In this document: positions 1-8,347 of the stretch, in pieces
Position numbering within the stretch: the stretch's first letter is position 1
Layout: every line of letters starts with the position of its first letter
NCBI RefSeq assembly: GCF_030499515.1
Contig: NZ_JASTWJ010000001.1
Coordinates: 1,240,001-1,304,000, forward strand
DNA length: 64,000 nt
Direction of reading: 5' to 3'
Source of the DNA: Streptomyces sp. DT2A-34
GTDB taxonomy: Bacteria > Actinomycetota > Actinomycetes > Streptomycetales > Streptomycetaceae
The notes under the pieces: generated by a model
Database searches by the model: none
What the model was told of the DNA's origin: nothing
What the model saw: the letters and a program-made list of their open reading frames with translations, nothing else
Made by a program: the position numbers and the translations under genes

Positions 1-1419
1 ATCGGTGGCCGCGACACGGTCGCCGAGAGCGCGGGGGGTGGAGCAGATGAGGAGCGGACCGTCGTCGTCGCTCGCAGGTATGCGGCCATGGCTGCCGCGA
101 ATAGGTGACGGATCCAGGGGCACGACCGCCATGCGGTAGCGCATGCCCAGTTTCTTGCGGGCGAGTGCGGTCGCGGCCTTGACCTTGATGTAGGGGTCGA
201 GGGGATCCATGAAGAGTTCGACCGGGTCGTAGCCGGGTTTGCGATGGATCTCGACCAGTCGCGCGAAGTCGGGCGCGCGGGCGTCGTCGAGCCAGTAGTA
301 GTACGTGAACCAGGCATCGGGCTCCGCGACGGCGACGAGCTCGCCGGAGCGTGGATGGTCGAGATGGTGAGCCTTCTTGCCCTCGTCGTCGAGGAGTTGC
401 TCGATGCCGGGTAGTCCGTCCAGGGCGGTCCGGGTCGCGTCGAGGTCTTCCGGCCGGCGCACGTAGACATGGGCGATCTGGTGGTCGGCGACCGCGAAGG
501 CACGTGACGTCATCGGGTCGAGGTACTCCATGCCGTCCTGGGTGTGCACCTCCAGCAGGCCTGCCCGTCTCAGGGCGCGGTTGATGTCGACGGGCCGGTT
601 CACGCGAGTGATCCCGTACTCGGACAGCGCGACGACGGTACGGCCCTCGGCGCGAGCGTCGTCCAGCAGCGGGGCCATGGCAGCGTCCAGGTCGGCGGCC
701 GCCTTCAGCGAGCGTGGATCGTCCGGGCCGAAGCGCTGCAGGTCGTAGTCGAGATGAGGGAGGTAGCAGAGCGTCAGATCGGGGTGCCGGGTGCGGATGA
801 TGTGGCGGGTCGCGTCGATGATCCAGCGGCTGGAGACCAGGTCCGCGCCGGGGCCCCAGAAGTGGAAGAGCGGGAAGGCGCCCAGCTTCTCGGTGAGTTC
901 GTCGTGCAGGGCGGGCGGCCGGGTGTAGCAGTCGGGTTCCTTGCGGCCGTCGGAGTAGTAGATCGGACGGGGGGTGACGGTGATGTCGGTGTCGGCGCCC
1001 ATGGCGTACCACCAGCAGATATTCGCGACGGTGTAGCCGGGATGCGCGCGGCGGGCGGCGTCCCAGAGCTTGTCGCCGGCGACCAGTCCGTTGTGCTGGC
1101 GCCACAGGAGTACGTCGCCGAGGTCGCGGAAGTACCAGCCGTTGCCGACGATGCCGTGCTCCGACGGGTGGGTGCCGGTCAGGAAGGTGGACTGGGCGGC
1201 GCAGGTGACCGCGGGCAGGACGGTGCCGAGCGGCGCGCGGGAGCCGGACTGGGCGAGCGTCTTGAGGTGGGGCATGTGGTCGAGGAGACGCGGGGTGAGG
1301 CCGACGACGTCGAGGACGAGGAGAGGGGTGGGACATCCCAGGGTGGTGGCCTCCGGTCGGGGTGCTGGGCGGCCACGCGGTGAGGAGGCCGGGGCAGCCG
1401 GGTCCGGTCGCTCGGTCAC
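1..1419 (-). CDS. Type I phosphodiesterase / nucleotide pyrophosphatase, EboF-like (partial, runs off left edge)
   Basis: The reading frame opens with GTG at 1419 and stays open for 473 codons to the window edge. The start overlaps the preceding eboE stop as GTGA, so translation is probably coupled. The protein resembles the alkaline-phosphatase superfamily: an early metal-binding Asp (LLVLDVVG, about residue 37), the nucleophile motif PAVTCAAQSTFLTG with Thr near residue 72, a THPSEHGIVGN segment, and later D/H-rich stretches (LDYDLQRFG, VADHQIAHVY). Family members hydrolyse phosphodiester bonds in nucleotide-type substrates; the true substrate in ebo clusters is unknown. The first 30 residues are Pro/Ala-rich and probably unstructured. 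It is the last gene seen in the operon. Confidence 0.85.
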   Translation of the reverse strand, partial: MTERPDPAAPASSPRGRPAPRPEATTLGCPTPLLVLDVVGLTPRLLDHMPHLKTLAQSGSRAPLGTVLPAVTCAAQSTFLTGTHPSEHGIVGNGWYFRDLGDVLLWRQHNGLVAGDKLWDAARRAHPGYTVANICWWYAMGADTDITVTPRPIYYSDGRKEPDCYTRPPALHDELTEKLGAFPLFHFWGPGADLVSSRWIIDATRHIIRTRHPDLTLCYLPHLDYDLQRFGPDDPRSLKAAADLDAAMAPLLDDARAEGRTVVALSEYGITRVNRPVDINRALRRAGLLEVHTQDGMEYLDPMTSRAFAVADHQIAHVYVRRPEDLDATRTALDGLPGIEQLLDDEGKKAHHLDHPRSGELVAVAEPDAWFTYYYWLDDARAPDFARLVEIHRKPGYDPVELFMDPLDPYIKVKAATALARKKLGMRYRMAVVPLDPSPIRGSHGRIPASDDDGPLLICSTPRALGDRVAATD

Positions 1420-2585
1420 GGCAGCTCCTTCAGGCCGAGGTCCGTCAACAGATCGCGGGCGAGGGTGAGTTCGGCGGCGATGCCGTCGGCGAGCTGGCTG
1501 CGGGCGCGAGGTCGCAGTTCGGTCGGGAGGGCCTGCCAGGTGTACGTCTCGACCTCGAGGTGCCGGGTGAGCGGGTGCGGGCCACCGACGAGCCGCGTCA
1601 GTGCCGCCCTGAGGACGGAGAGTGTGGAGGTGAGGGGCGCGGCGGGGGCCGCGTGGAGCGGGACGTGGAAGTGGGCGCGCCATGGGGAGGCGTCGGGCAG
1701 GGCGTCGCCCTTGAGGGCCTCGCCCAGGTCGTCGGTGCCGCGCAGGCCGGCGGCGGTGGGCGTGCGGGTCTGGTGCAGGAAGCGGGGTTCGTCGAAGGTG
1801 GCGAGGGCGTCGCGGACGTCGGGGAGATGGGGGTGTTCGGCGTGCAGGGCGGCTGAGAGCTGGGATTTGACGACGGGGACGCGGGCTTCGGTGAGCGCGT
1901 CCAGGGCGGTGTGCGGATCTTCGAAGGAGGTGGCGAGGTGACAGGTGTCGACGCAGATGCCGATGCGGTCGTGCCCGACAGCGGTGAGCGGGGCGATGGC
2001 GTCGGCGGTGGTCTCGATGATGCAGCCGGGCTCGGGTTCGAGTCCGACGCGGATGTCGCGGCCGGTCAACTCCCGCAGAGCGTCGAGGCGTTCGGCGAGC
2101 GTGACCAGGGCGGTGCGGGCGGCCTCGGCGCGTCGGTCGTCGTAGTGGGTGCGCCAGGCGAGGGGCAGGGTCGAGATGCTGCCTTGGCTGACGTCGTCGG
2201 GGAGGAGACCGGCGAGGACGCGGGCCAGGGAGGTGGTGTGTTCGAGGCGTTCGGGATCGGCCCAGTCCGGCTTGTACACGCGGTACTTGACTTCTTCGTC
2301 ACCGAATCCCTCATACGGGAAGCCGTTGAGGGTGACGACCTCGAGGCCGCGCCGGTCGAGTTCGGTGCGCAGGCCGCGCAGGGCGGACGGGTCCGAGACG
2401 AGGGCGTGGGCGGCGTCCTTGGCGAGCCACAGGCCGATGCCGAGGCGGTCACGGCCGAGCCCTCGGCGGACGGGTTCGCAGTGGTCGCGGAGTTGGGCGA
2501 GTACGCCGTCGAGGGTTTCGGCCGGGTGGACGTTGGTGCAGTACGCGAGGTGGACGGTGGAGCCGTCGGGGTGTCGGAAGCGCAT
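1416..2585 (-). CDS. eboE: EboE-like TIM-barrel metabolite-traffic protein
   Basis: A 389-residue protein with an ATG start at 2585, three bases after the TatD stop. It looks like the EboE family, a sugar-isomerase-like TIM barrel (AP endonuclease 2 fold) of ebo clusters. Barrel motifs visible are LEPEPGC, GICVDTCHLAT and a C-terminal HFHVPLH, supplying the acidic and His residues expected for a metal site. Cyanobacterial ebo genes are linked to export or localisation of metabolite precursors; that role is known from family members and not shown here. Neighbours are eboB-like TatD upstream and the EboF-like phosphodiesterase, which overlaps by four bases downstream. Confidence 0.85.
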   Translation of the reverse strand: MRFRHPDGSTVHLAYCTNVHPAETLDGVLAQLRDHCEPVRRGLGRDRLGIGLWLAKDAAHALVSDPSALRGLRTELDRRGLEVVTLNGFPYEGFGDEEVKYRVYKPDWADPERLEHTTSLARVLAGLLPDDVSQGSISTLPLAWRTHYDDRRAEAARTALVTLAERLDALRELTGRDIRVGLEPEPGCIIETTADAIAPLTAVGHDRIGICVDTCHLATSFEDPHTALDALTEARVPVVKSQLSAALHAEHPHLPDVRDALATFDEPRFLHQTRTPTAAGLRGTDDLGEALKGDALPDASPWRAHFHVPLHAAPAAPLTSTLSVLRAALTRLVGGPHPLTRHLEVETYTWQALPTELRPRARSQLADGIAAELTLARDLLTDLGLKELP

Positions 2586-2588
2586 GCT

Positions 2589-3605
2589 TCACGCCTCCGG
2601 GGCCGGGGCGGCGGTCGGGTCGTCCCACCTTCTTGGTTCGCCGACCGGGTTGTCCGACGCCCTCGGGGCGCCCACCAGGTCGTCCGACACCCGCGGGGCG
2701 CCCACCAGGTCGTCCGACTGTCTCAGGGCGCCGGCCGGTCCTTCGGGGTCTTTCGGAGCGCCGCGGAGGATGGAGTTGCCCTCATGGGTCGCCTCCGGGG
2801 TCGCGGTCGCGATGTCGAGGGTGAGCCGACCGCTGAGCCCGTAGAAGGCGATGGGATTGCGCCACAGCACGAGATCGACGTCATCCTCCCCGAAGCCTTC
2901 GGCCAGCATCAGGTCGGCGACCTTGCGCGTCTTCAGGGGATCGCTCCTGCCCCAGTCGGCTGCGGAGTTCACCAGCACCTGCTCGGTCCCGTACGCGCGC
3001 AGGATCGCGACCATCCGCTCCTCGTCCATCTTGGTGTCGGGATAGACGGAGAAGCCGAGCCAGCAGCCGCTGTCCTTGGCCTCCTTGACCGTCGTCTCGT
3101 TGAGGTGGTCGACGAGGACGCGGTCCGGGGGCAGCGCGGACTCCCGGACGACGTCGAGGGTGCGGCGCAGGCCGGCCAGCTTGTCGCGGTGCGGGGTGTG
3201 GACGAGCGCGGGCAGTTCGTGTACGGCGGCGAGCTGCAGCTGAGCGGCAAGCGCGGTGTCCTCGGCGGGGGTCATCGAGTCGTAGCCGATCTCGCCGACG
3301 GCGACGACCTGGTCCTTCACGAGATACCGGGGCAGTTCGTCGAGGACGGGGACACAGCGCGGGTCGTTCGCCTCCTTGGGGTTGAGGGCGAGGGTGCAGT
3401 GGTGGGCGATGCCGTACTGGGCGGCACGGAAGGGCTCCCAGCCGAGAAGGGAGTCGAAGTAGTCGAGGAAGGAGGCGGGAGACGTGCGGGGCTGGCCGAG
3501 CCAGAAAGAGGGCTCGACGACGGCGCGGACACCGGCGGCGTGCATGGCCTCGTAGTCGTCGGTGGTGCGTGACGTCATGTGGATGTGGGGGTCGAAGAGG
3601 CGCAT
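2589..3605 (-). CDS. TatD-family metal-dependent hydrolase (EboB-like) with repeat tail
   Basis: A 338-residue protein. The ATG at 3605 shares its A with the eboA stop (TGATG), which fixes the start against much longer upstream possibilities. TatD/amidohydrolase features are visible: HxH at residues 7-9 (DPHIHM), the metal Glu at about 105 (VAVGEIGYDS), a central VHTPH and a late Asp in VNSAADWGRSD. The catalytic fold ends near residue 275. The remaining 60 or so residues are an extra tail of about four imperfect 10-residue repeats of the type SDDLVGAPRx, not part of TatD proteins in general. The position between EboA and EboE supports the EboB assignment. Confidence 0.85.
   Translation of the reverse strand: MRLFDPHIHMTSRTTDDYEAMHAAGVRAVVEPSFWLGQPRTSPASFLDYFDSLLGWEPFRAAQYGIAHHCTLALNPKEANDPRCVPVLDELPRYLVKDQVVAVGEIGYDSMTPAEDTALAAQLQLAAVHELPALVHTPHRDKLAGLRRTLDVVRESALPPDRVLVDHLNETTVKEAKDSGCWLGFSVYPDTKMDEERMVAILRAYGTEQVLVNSAADWGRSDPLKTRKVADLMLAEGFGEDDVDLVLWRNPIAFYGLSGRLTLDIATATPEATHEGNSILRGAPKDPEGPAGALRQSDDLVGAPRVSDDLVGAPRASDNPVGEPRRWDDPTAAPAPEA
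2632..2735. repeat. 30-bp tandem repeats inside the TatD tail
   Basis: The 3' end of the TatD-like gene contains about three and a half imperfect 30-bp units, each with the core caccaggtcgtccgac separated by variants of ggggcgcc. Because 30 is a multiple of three the reading frame is kept and the repeats encode SDDLVGAPR-type decapeptides. The array lies downstream of the catalytic domain. Confidence 0.8.
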
Positions 3606-4576
3606 CAGGACTCCTTGCCGTCGGTGCCGTCGGTTCCGTGGCTGCCGTGGGTGCCGCACCCAGCGGTCGGCGCGGGTGAGGTGGCCGTGGGGTCGGTGAG
3701 GGTCAGGACGCGGTACAGGTCTTCGGGCACGGCCCGGCCCGCGGCGGTGCGTTCGGCGGCGTAGTCGCCGAGCATGCGGGCGAGTTCGGCGTCGGAGTGG
3801 GCGCGCCGGTTCAGGTCGGCCACCGCGACGACGGGCACACCGGTGAACAGGCACTTCAGGACGGCGTGGCGCCACTGATGGGGATCGAGGTGCCGGGCGG
3901 CGTAGGGGCCGACGGCGGCGGCCAGGAGGCGGGTGTCGTTGGTGCGCAGGGCGTCCTCGACGAGCGGGAGGGCCTGCGGACCGGGCACGAGGTGGGGTAG
4001 TGCGTGCAGGACGGCGCGGCGTTCGGCGGCGGTGCCCTGGAAGTAGACCCGGGTGACGGCGTCCACGTCGGCGCGGGCCGCGTGCAGGATGAGGACGCGG
4101 GCGGCGTCGGCGTACTCGGCGCCACAGCGGCGCCCGGCCTCGGCGATGCGCAACTCCCAGGCGGAGATGGGACCGTGAGTGCCGGGATGGGCGGCGGCCT
4201 CGCCGAGGGCCCGGTGGAGCCACGCGCGGGCGGCGGTACCGAGGCAGCCGGTGAGGTGGCCGCGCAGTTCGGCGGGCGGGGTGAGGGCGAGGGTGGTGCC
4301 CGGGGTGTCCGGCCGGCTCTCGGCACCTGCCCGGTCACCGGCGCTTGGCCGAGCCTCCGTGCCCGGTCGGCCCCCGGCACCGAGCCGAGCCTCCGTCCCT
4401 GCCCCGCTCCCGGCACCGGGCCGAGCCTCCGTTCTTCTCTCGGCACCCGCGGGGCTCTCGGCACCCGCGGGGCTGTGGGCGCCCGGGCGGGAGTCGGTGC
4501 CCGCATCGGGTTCGGGGAGTGGGCTGCCCTTGGTGTCCGCGTCCGGGGTTGCCGGGGTGCTGCGGGAGGGGGTCAT
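3605..4576 (-). CDS. eboA: EboA-domain protein with low-complexity N-terminus
   Basis: A 323-residue protein. The ATG at 4576 overlaps the upstream isomerase stop as ATGA. Residues 1 to about 105 are low-complexity with recurring GAExRPGA and AGTEARP motifs. From about residue 108 an alpha-helical domain follows (WLHRALGEAAAHP, AYFQGTAAERRAVL-like, HLDPHQWRHAVLKCLFTGVPV) that matches what I recall of EboA proteins. The molecular function is unknown; genetic work in cyanobacteria places the ebo cluster in metabolite processing or export. An alternative downstream start that removes the Pro/Ala/Gly tract cannot be excluded, but the overlap favours 4576. Confidence 0.8.
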   Translation of the reverse strand: MTPSRSTPATPDADTKGSPLPEPDAGTDSRPGAHSPAGAESPAGAERRTEARPGAGSGAGTEARLGAGGRPGTEARPSAGDRAGAESRPDTPGTTLALTPPAELRGHLTGCLGTAARAWLHRALGEAAAHPGTHGPISAWELRIAEAGRRCGAEYADAARVLILHAARADVDAVTRVYFQGTAAERRAVLHALPHLVPGPQALPLVEDALRTNDTRLLAAAVGPYAARHLDPHQWRHAVLKCLFTGVPVVAVADLNRRAHSDAELARMLGDYAAERTAAGRAVPEDLYRVLTLTDPTATSPAPTAGCGTHGSHGTDGTDGKES

Positions 4577-5496
4577 GAGGTGCTCCCTTCTGGGGTGGCG
4601 GAGGGATCGCCAGGGCGTGGGGCGAATACGGGTGATCCGGTGGCGGTGGCTTCGGCGCGGCGGAGGAACGGGAGGGAGAGTTCGGCGAAGTGGGGGCCCG
4701 CGTGGGAGTGGCGGGGCAGTTCGACGACCGTCAGGCCCTGGTAGCCGCTGGCGGCGAGGGCGGCGAGCACGGGCGGGAAGTCGATCTCGCCGTCGCCGAA
4801 GGGGAGGTGTTCATGGATGCCGCGGCACATGTCCTCGATCTGGACGTGACGCAGCCAGGGGGCGGCGGCGCGTACGCAGTCGGCGGGAGAGAGGGGTTCG
4901 AGGCACTGGCAGTGGCCGATGTCGAGGGTCAGGCCGAGGTGTTCCGGGTCGCCGAGTGCGCGGCGGAGGCGGTGGAAGTCGGAGAGGGTGGCGAGGAGGT
5001 GGCCCGGTTCGGGCTCGACGGCGAGGGGGATGCCGGCGGTGGTGGCGGCGTCCAGGACGGGAGTGAGTGTGTCGGCCAGGCGGTGCCAGGCGGTCTCCGG
5101 GTCGGTTCCCGGCGGTGTGATGCCGCTGAAGCAGTGGACGGCGTGGGCGCCGAGGTCGGCCGCTACCCGGACGGCCCGGATCAGCAGGTCGACGCGGCGG
5201 GCACGGTCGTCCGGGTCGGCGTCCAGGAGGGAGGGACCGTGTTTGCGACGAGGATCAAGCACATAGCGGGCGCCTGTCTCCACGGTGACTTGCAGACCGA
5301 GTGCGTCCAGGCGGTGCGCGAGGCGGCGGGTGCGGGCGGTGAGGTCCGGGGCGAGTGGGTCCAGGTGCATGTGGTCGAGGGTCAGGCCGACGCCGTCGTA
5401 GCCGAGGTCGGCGAGCAGGACCAGGGCGTCGTCGAGGCGGAGGTCGGCGAGGCCATTGGTGCCGTAGCCGAGGCGGAGGGCCCCGCGCCCCTTCAC
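4573..5496 (-). CDS. Sugar phosphate isomerase/epimerase (AP-endonuclease-2 TIM barrel)
   Basis: The best start is GTG at 5496, which overlaps the INO1-like stop as GTGA and has GAGGAG seven bases upstream; this gives 307 residues. It is a single TIM-barrel domain of the xylose-isomerase-like family, opening with LRLGYGTNGLAD and showing metal-site motifs AVEPEPGHL, GLTLDIGHC, HVQIEDM and VVELPRHSH. Members isomerise or epimerise sugar phosphates, inositols or related keto sugars; the substrate is not predictable. Tight coupling with INO1 and eboA suggests it acts on an inositol- or cyclitol-like intermediate of the ebo pathway, which is inference. Confidence 0.85.
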   Translation of the reverse strand: MKGRGALRLGYGTNGLADLRLDDALVLLADLGYDGVGLTLDHMHLDPLAPDLTARTRRLAHRLDALGLQVTVETGARYVLDPRRKHGPSLLDADPDDRARRVDLLIRAVRVAADLGAHAVHCFSGITPPGTDPETAWHRLADTLTPVLDAATTAGIPLAVEPEPGHLLATLSDFHRLRRALGDPEHLGLTLDIGHCQCLEPLSPADCVRAAAPWLRHVQIEDMCRGIHEHLPFGDGEIDFPPVLAALAASGYQGLTVVELPRHSHAGPHFAELSLPFLRRAEATATGSPVFAPRPGDPSATPEGSTS

Positions 5497-6812
5497 CGTT
5501 GCTCCTCGGAGTGGCCGGCACCACCGCACGCGCCGAGACGGCCGGGACCGTCGCCACGCGGCTCAGCCCCGTTTCCCGGCACGCCCAGCGGCTCAGCGCC
5601 GGCTCCCGGCACATCCAAGGGCTCAGTACCGACTCCCCGCACACCCAACCGCTCACCCCCGGCCCCCCACTCACCCAACCGCTCACCTCCGGCCCCCCGT
5701 AGACGCTCCGCGAACCGCCCCAGTGCCGCGTACTGCTCGCCCAGTGCCCCCGGCCCCTCCCCCACCGGATCCTTGAAGTAGAAGCCCAGTTCGCCGAGCG
5801 GTCCGGACAGGCCCGCCTCGTGGGCGCGGGCGGTCAGGCGGGCGAGGTCGAGGATCAGGGGTGCCGCGAGGGCGGAGTCGCAGCCCTGCCAGATGGTTTG
5901 GAGGATCATGCGGGTGCCGAGGAAGCCGTCGAAGGCGATGTGGTCCCAGGCGGTCTTCCAGTCGCCGAGCGCGGGGACGTCGTCGATGTGGACCTCCCCT
6001 TCGGGCACCTCGTCCAGGACGTCCGCCAGCACCCTCTCCTTGCCGGCGTTCTTCGCCGCCGCGGCGGCCGGGTCGGCCAGGGAGGCGCCGTCACCGCCGC
6101 CGAGCAGGTTCGTGCCGGACCAGGCGCGGACCGCCAGTGCCCGTTGGGTGAACATCGGGCCCAGGACCGAGCGGAGCAGTGTCTGTCCCGTCTTGCCGTC
6201 GCGGCCCGCGTACGGCAGGCCGGTCGACGAGGCCAGGGAGGCCAGCGCCGGGTGGTTCAGGCCCGTCGACGGGGTGAAGTTCACGTACGGGCAGCCCGCG
6301 CGCAGGGCCGCCGCCGCGTACAGCGAACTCGGGGGCAGGGCGGTGCCGGTGGGGAGGGGTTCGGTGGAGGCCACGTTCACGACGACGGCGCGGGCGAGCT
6401 CGCATCGCCGTGTGAAGTCCCGTATGTCCGAGGCGAAGGCGGCGATGAGCTGCTCCTCGCCTCGGGTGTCTCCGGGGAGAGGGCCGCCGGGCCTGATCTC
6501 GCGGTCGGTGGCGGCGAGTTCGGCCCGTACGGCCGTGGGGAGGCCGGGAGGCAGGACGCCGCCTGCCGCCAGGGCCTCGGCGCGTTTGGGCAGGGGGCAG
6601 TCCACCGTGTCGTGGCCGCCGAAGACGAGGGACGACAGCGGAGGCAGGCCACTGTCCGCGAACATGGGCGTCTCGGTGACCAGGCCCGTCGGCGGGTGCA
6701 GGCCCGCGGTGACGGCGGCGCACCCGGCGACGACGCTCGTGGCGACGGAGCCGCGCGCCCCGATCAGCCAGACGCCGACGCGCGAGTCGGAGGGGGAAAC
6801 GGACGCGGACAT
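5493..6812 (-). CDS. Inositol-3-phosphate synthase-like protein with repeat tail
   Basis: A 439-residue protein, ATG at 6812 with AAGGAGG upstream. The N-terminus has an NAD-binding loop (VWLIGARGSVATS) and later motifs typical of the myo-inositol-phosphate synthase superfamily: YVNFTPSTG, GRDGKTGQTLLRS, VRAWSGTNLLGGGDG and IAFDGFLGTRM. It would convert a hexose phosphate to a cyclitol phosphate or do related chemistry. The last 75 residues are not family-like: they form imperfect repeats such as GAGGERLG and VPGAGAEPLG ending at the GTGA overlap with the isomerase. From memory, the homologous Streptomyces coelicolor cluster has a UbiA prenyltransferase between these two genes; none is seen here. 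Confidence 0.85.
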   Translation of the reverse strand: MSASVSPSDSRVGVWLIGARGSVATSVVAGCAAVTAGLHPPTGLVTETPMFADSGLPPLSSLVFGGHDTVDCPLPKRAEALAAGGVLPPGLPTAVRAELAATDREIRPGGPLPGDTRGEEQLIAAFASDIRDFTRRCELARAVVVNVASTEPLPTGTALPPSSLYAAAALRAGCPYVNFTPSTGLNHPALASLASSTGLPYAGRDGKTGQTLLRSVLGPMFTQRALAVRAWSGTNLLGGGDGASLADPAAAAAKNAGKERVLADVLDEVPEGEVHIDDVPALGDWKTAWDHIAFDGFLGTRMILQTIWQGCDSALAAPLILDLARLTARAHEAGLSGPLGELGFYFKDPVGEGPGALGEQYAALGRFAERLRGAGGERLGEWGAGGERLGVRGVGTEPLDVPGAGAEPLGVPGNGAEPRGDGPGRLGACGGAGHSEEQR

Positions 6813-6888
6813 GGCGGCCTCCTTGTCGAACGCGTCGTATGTGGACCCGACCCCACCGGCCCTGGCGAGGTCCGGCGGGTGGGGAAAA

Positions 6889-6926
6889 GACGGCGGGCGG
6901 GAGTCCGGCGTCCCCCGCCCGCCGTC
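6889..6926 (-). terminator. Strong intergenic hairpin terminator
   Basis: Perfect 13-bp arms (GACGGCGGGCGGG at 6889-6901 and its complement at 6914-6926) enclose a 12-base loop directly after the ThuA gene stop. It separates the keto-sugar operon from the ebo-type operon, so the INO1-like gene should have its own promoter between 6813 and 6888. Confidence 0.75.
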
Positions 6927-6928
6927 GC

Positions 6929-8332
6929 TCAGTCGCCCTGCGAAGCCAAGGCTCCGTGCGAAGCCGAGGATGCGGAGGACTTCGTGGGCAGTTCCTTGAT
7001 CCGGACGTCACGGATGGACACCTCGTCGTCGGCTCCGTGGTTCTGGATGCCGATGTGTCCGTCGGTGAGGCTCCGGGCCGGGTCGGTGTTGGTGAAGTCG
7101 TTGATCTTCACGCCGTTGAGATGGACGCGGAGGCGCTCGCCCTCCACACGGATCTCGTACGTGTTCCACTCCCCCGGCGGGTTCAGCGCACGGTCGCGCT
7201 TGTCGAGGTCGGCGGACTGGAAGCCGTACACGGCCCCGGTGGTGCGGTCAGGGGCGTCGGTCGCGTCGATCTGGATCTCGTAGCCGTTGTTGACGGCCGA
7301 CCACGGGTCGTCCGAGGGCGGGAAGCCCACGAACACACCGGAGTTGTCGTCGCCGGCCATCCTCCAGTCGAGCTTCAGGGAGTACGACCCGAAGCCCGAA
7401 GCGGCATACCAGAGCATGCCCATGCCGCCGGTCGACGTGAGCGTGCCGTCGTCGGACAGGGTGAAGGAGCCCGGGCCGGCCTGGCGCCAGCTGTCCAGCG
7501 AAGCCTGTGTGCCGTCGAAGAGCGGGCGGTAGCCGTTCTCCGGGCGGCAGTCGGCCTCGGCGTCGCCGACGGCCCAGCGGATTCCGCCGAGCAGGTGCTC
7601 GCGGAACTGAGGCTCGGCGTAGGACTCCTTCGTATGGCCGCCCCCGGTGTAGAAGGCGCGGCCGCCCTGGTAGTTCTGGCACCAGGCGATCGGATGGTCG
7701 CCGTTCATGGTGCCGCCGCTGTACGAGGACTCGTCGAGGGACGCGAGGACATGGGCCCTCTCCCGCGGATTCGAGCGGTAGTTGTACCACTCGTCCGTGC
7801 GGTTCCACGTCTGCGCCAGACCCGAGGTCGCCGGGTGGGCGTGGTCCTCGACGTCCACGGTCGCGGGCTGGATCGCCGGGTGCGACTGGAAGTAGGCGCC
7901 GGCGAGGCCGCCGTAGAACGCCCAGTCGTACTCGGTGTCGGCGGCCGCGTGGATACCGACGTAGCCGCCGCCGCGTCGGATGTAGCCCTCGAAGGCCGTC
8001 TGCTGGGCGGCGTTCAGGACGTCCCCGGTCGTCGACAGGAACACGACCGCGTCGTAGCGGCGCAGGTTGCCGGCGGTGAAGGCCGCGGCGTCCTCCGTCG
8101 CGTCGACCGTGAAGTCGCCCGTCTCGCCGAGCTGTTTCACCGCGGCGATGCCGTCGGGGATCGAGTCGTGGCGGAAGCCGGCTGTCTTGGAGAAGACCAG
8201 CACCCTCTTGGCCTCAGCTCCGGGCCGCGAGTCCCGCGAGGACTGTGATGCGGCCGGCCCCGAGACACAGCCGAGAAGTACGGCGGCTCCGACGACTGCC
8301 GTTGCCAGGCGCCCAGTTGGGTGTATGCGCAT
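6929..8332 (-). CDS. ThuA-like domain plus DUF1080 (3-keto-glycoside hydrolase-like) lipoprotein
   Basis: A 467-residue protein, ATG at 8332 preceded by GAGGAGG. The signal peptide ends in a lipobox (VLLGC, Cys about 22), so it should be anchored outside the membrane. Residues about 42-250 form a ThuA-like domain (RVLVFSKTAGFRHDSI, GGGYVGIHAAADTEYDW, FYTGGGHT). Residues about 265-455 form a DUF1080 domain (YRPLFDGTQASLDSWR, DNSGVFVGFP, GYEIQIDATDAPD), a concanavalin-like fold found in 3-keto-disaccharide hydrolases. It lies 15 bases after the sugar dehydrogenase gene and probably completes extracellular oxidation and cleavage of a glycoside. The hairpin at 6889 follows. Confidence 0.88.
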   Translation of the reverse strand: MRIHPTGRLATAVVGAAVLLGCVSGPAASQSSRDSRPGAEAKRVLVFSKTAGFRHDSIPDGIAAVKQLGETGDFTVDATEDAAAFTAGNLRRYDAVVFLSTTGDVLNAAQQTAFEGYIRRGGGYVGIHAAADTEYDWAFYGGLAGAYFQSHPAIQPATVDVEDHAHPATSGLAQTWNRTDEWYNYRSNPRERAHVLASLDESSYSGGTMNGDHPIAWCQNYQGGRAFYTGGGHTKESYAEPQFREHLLGGIRWAVGDAEADCRPENGYRPLFDGTQASLDSWRQAGPGSFTLSDDGTLTSTGGMGMLWYAASGFGSYSLKLDWRMAGDDNSGVFVGFPPSDDPWSAVNNGYEIQIDATDAPDRTTGAVYGFQSADLDKRDRALNPPGEWNTYEIRVEGERLRVHLNGVKINDFTNTDPARSLTDGHIGIQNHGADDEVSIRDVRIKELPTKSSASSASHGALASQGD

Positions 8333-8347
8333 CCTCCGTACCTCCTC

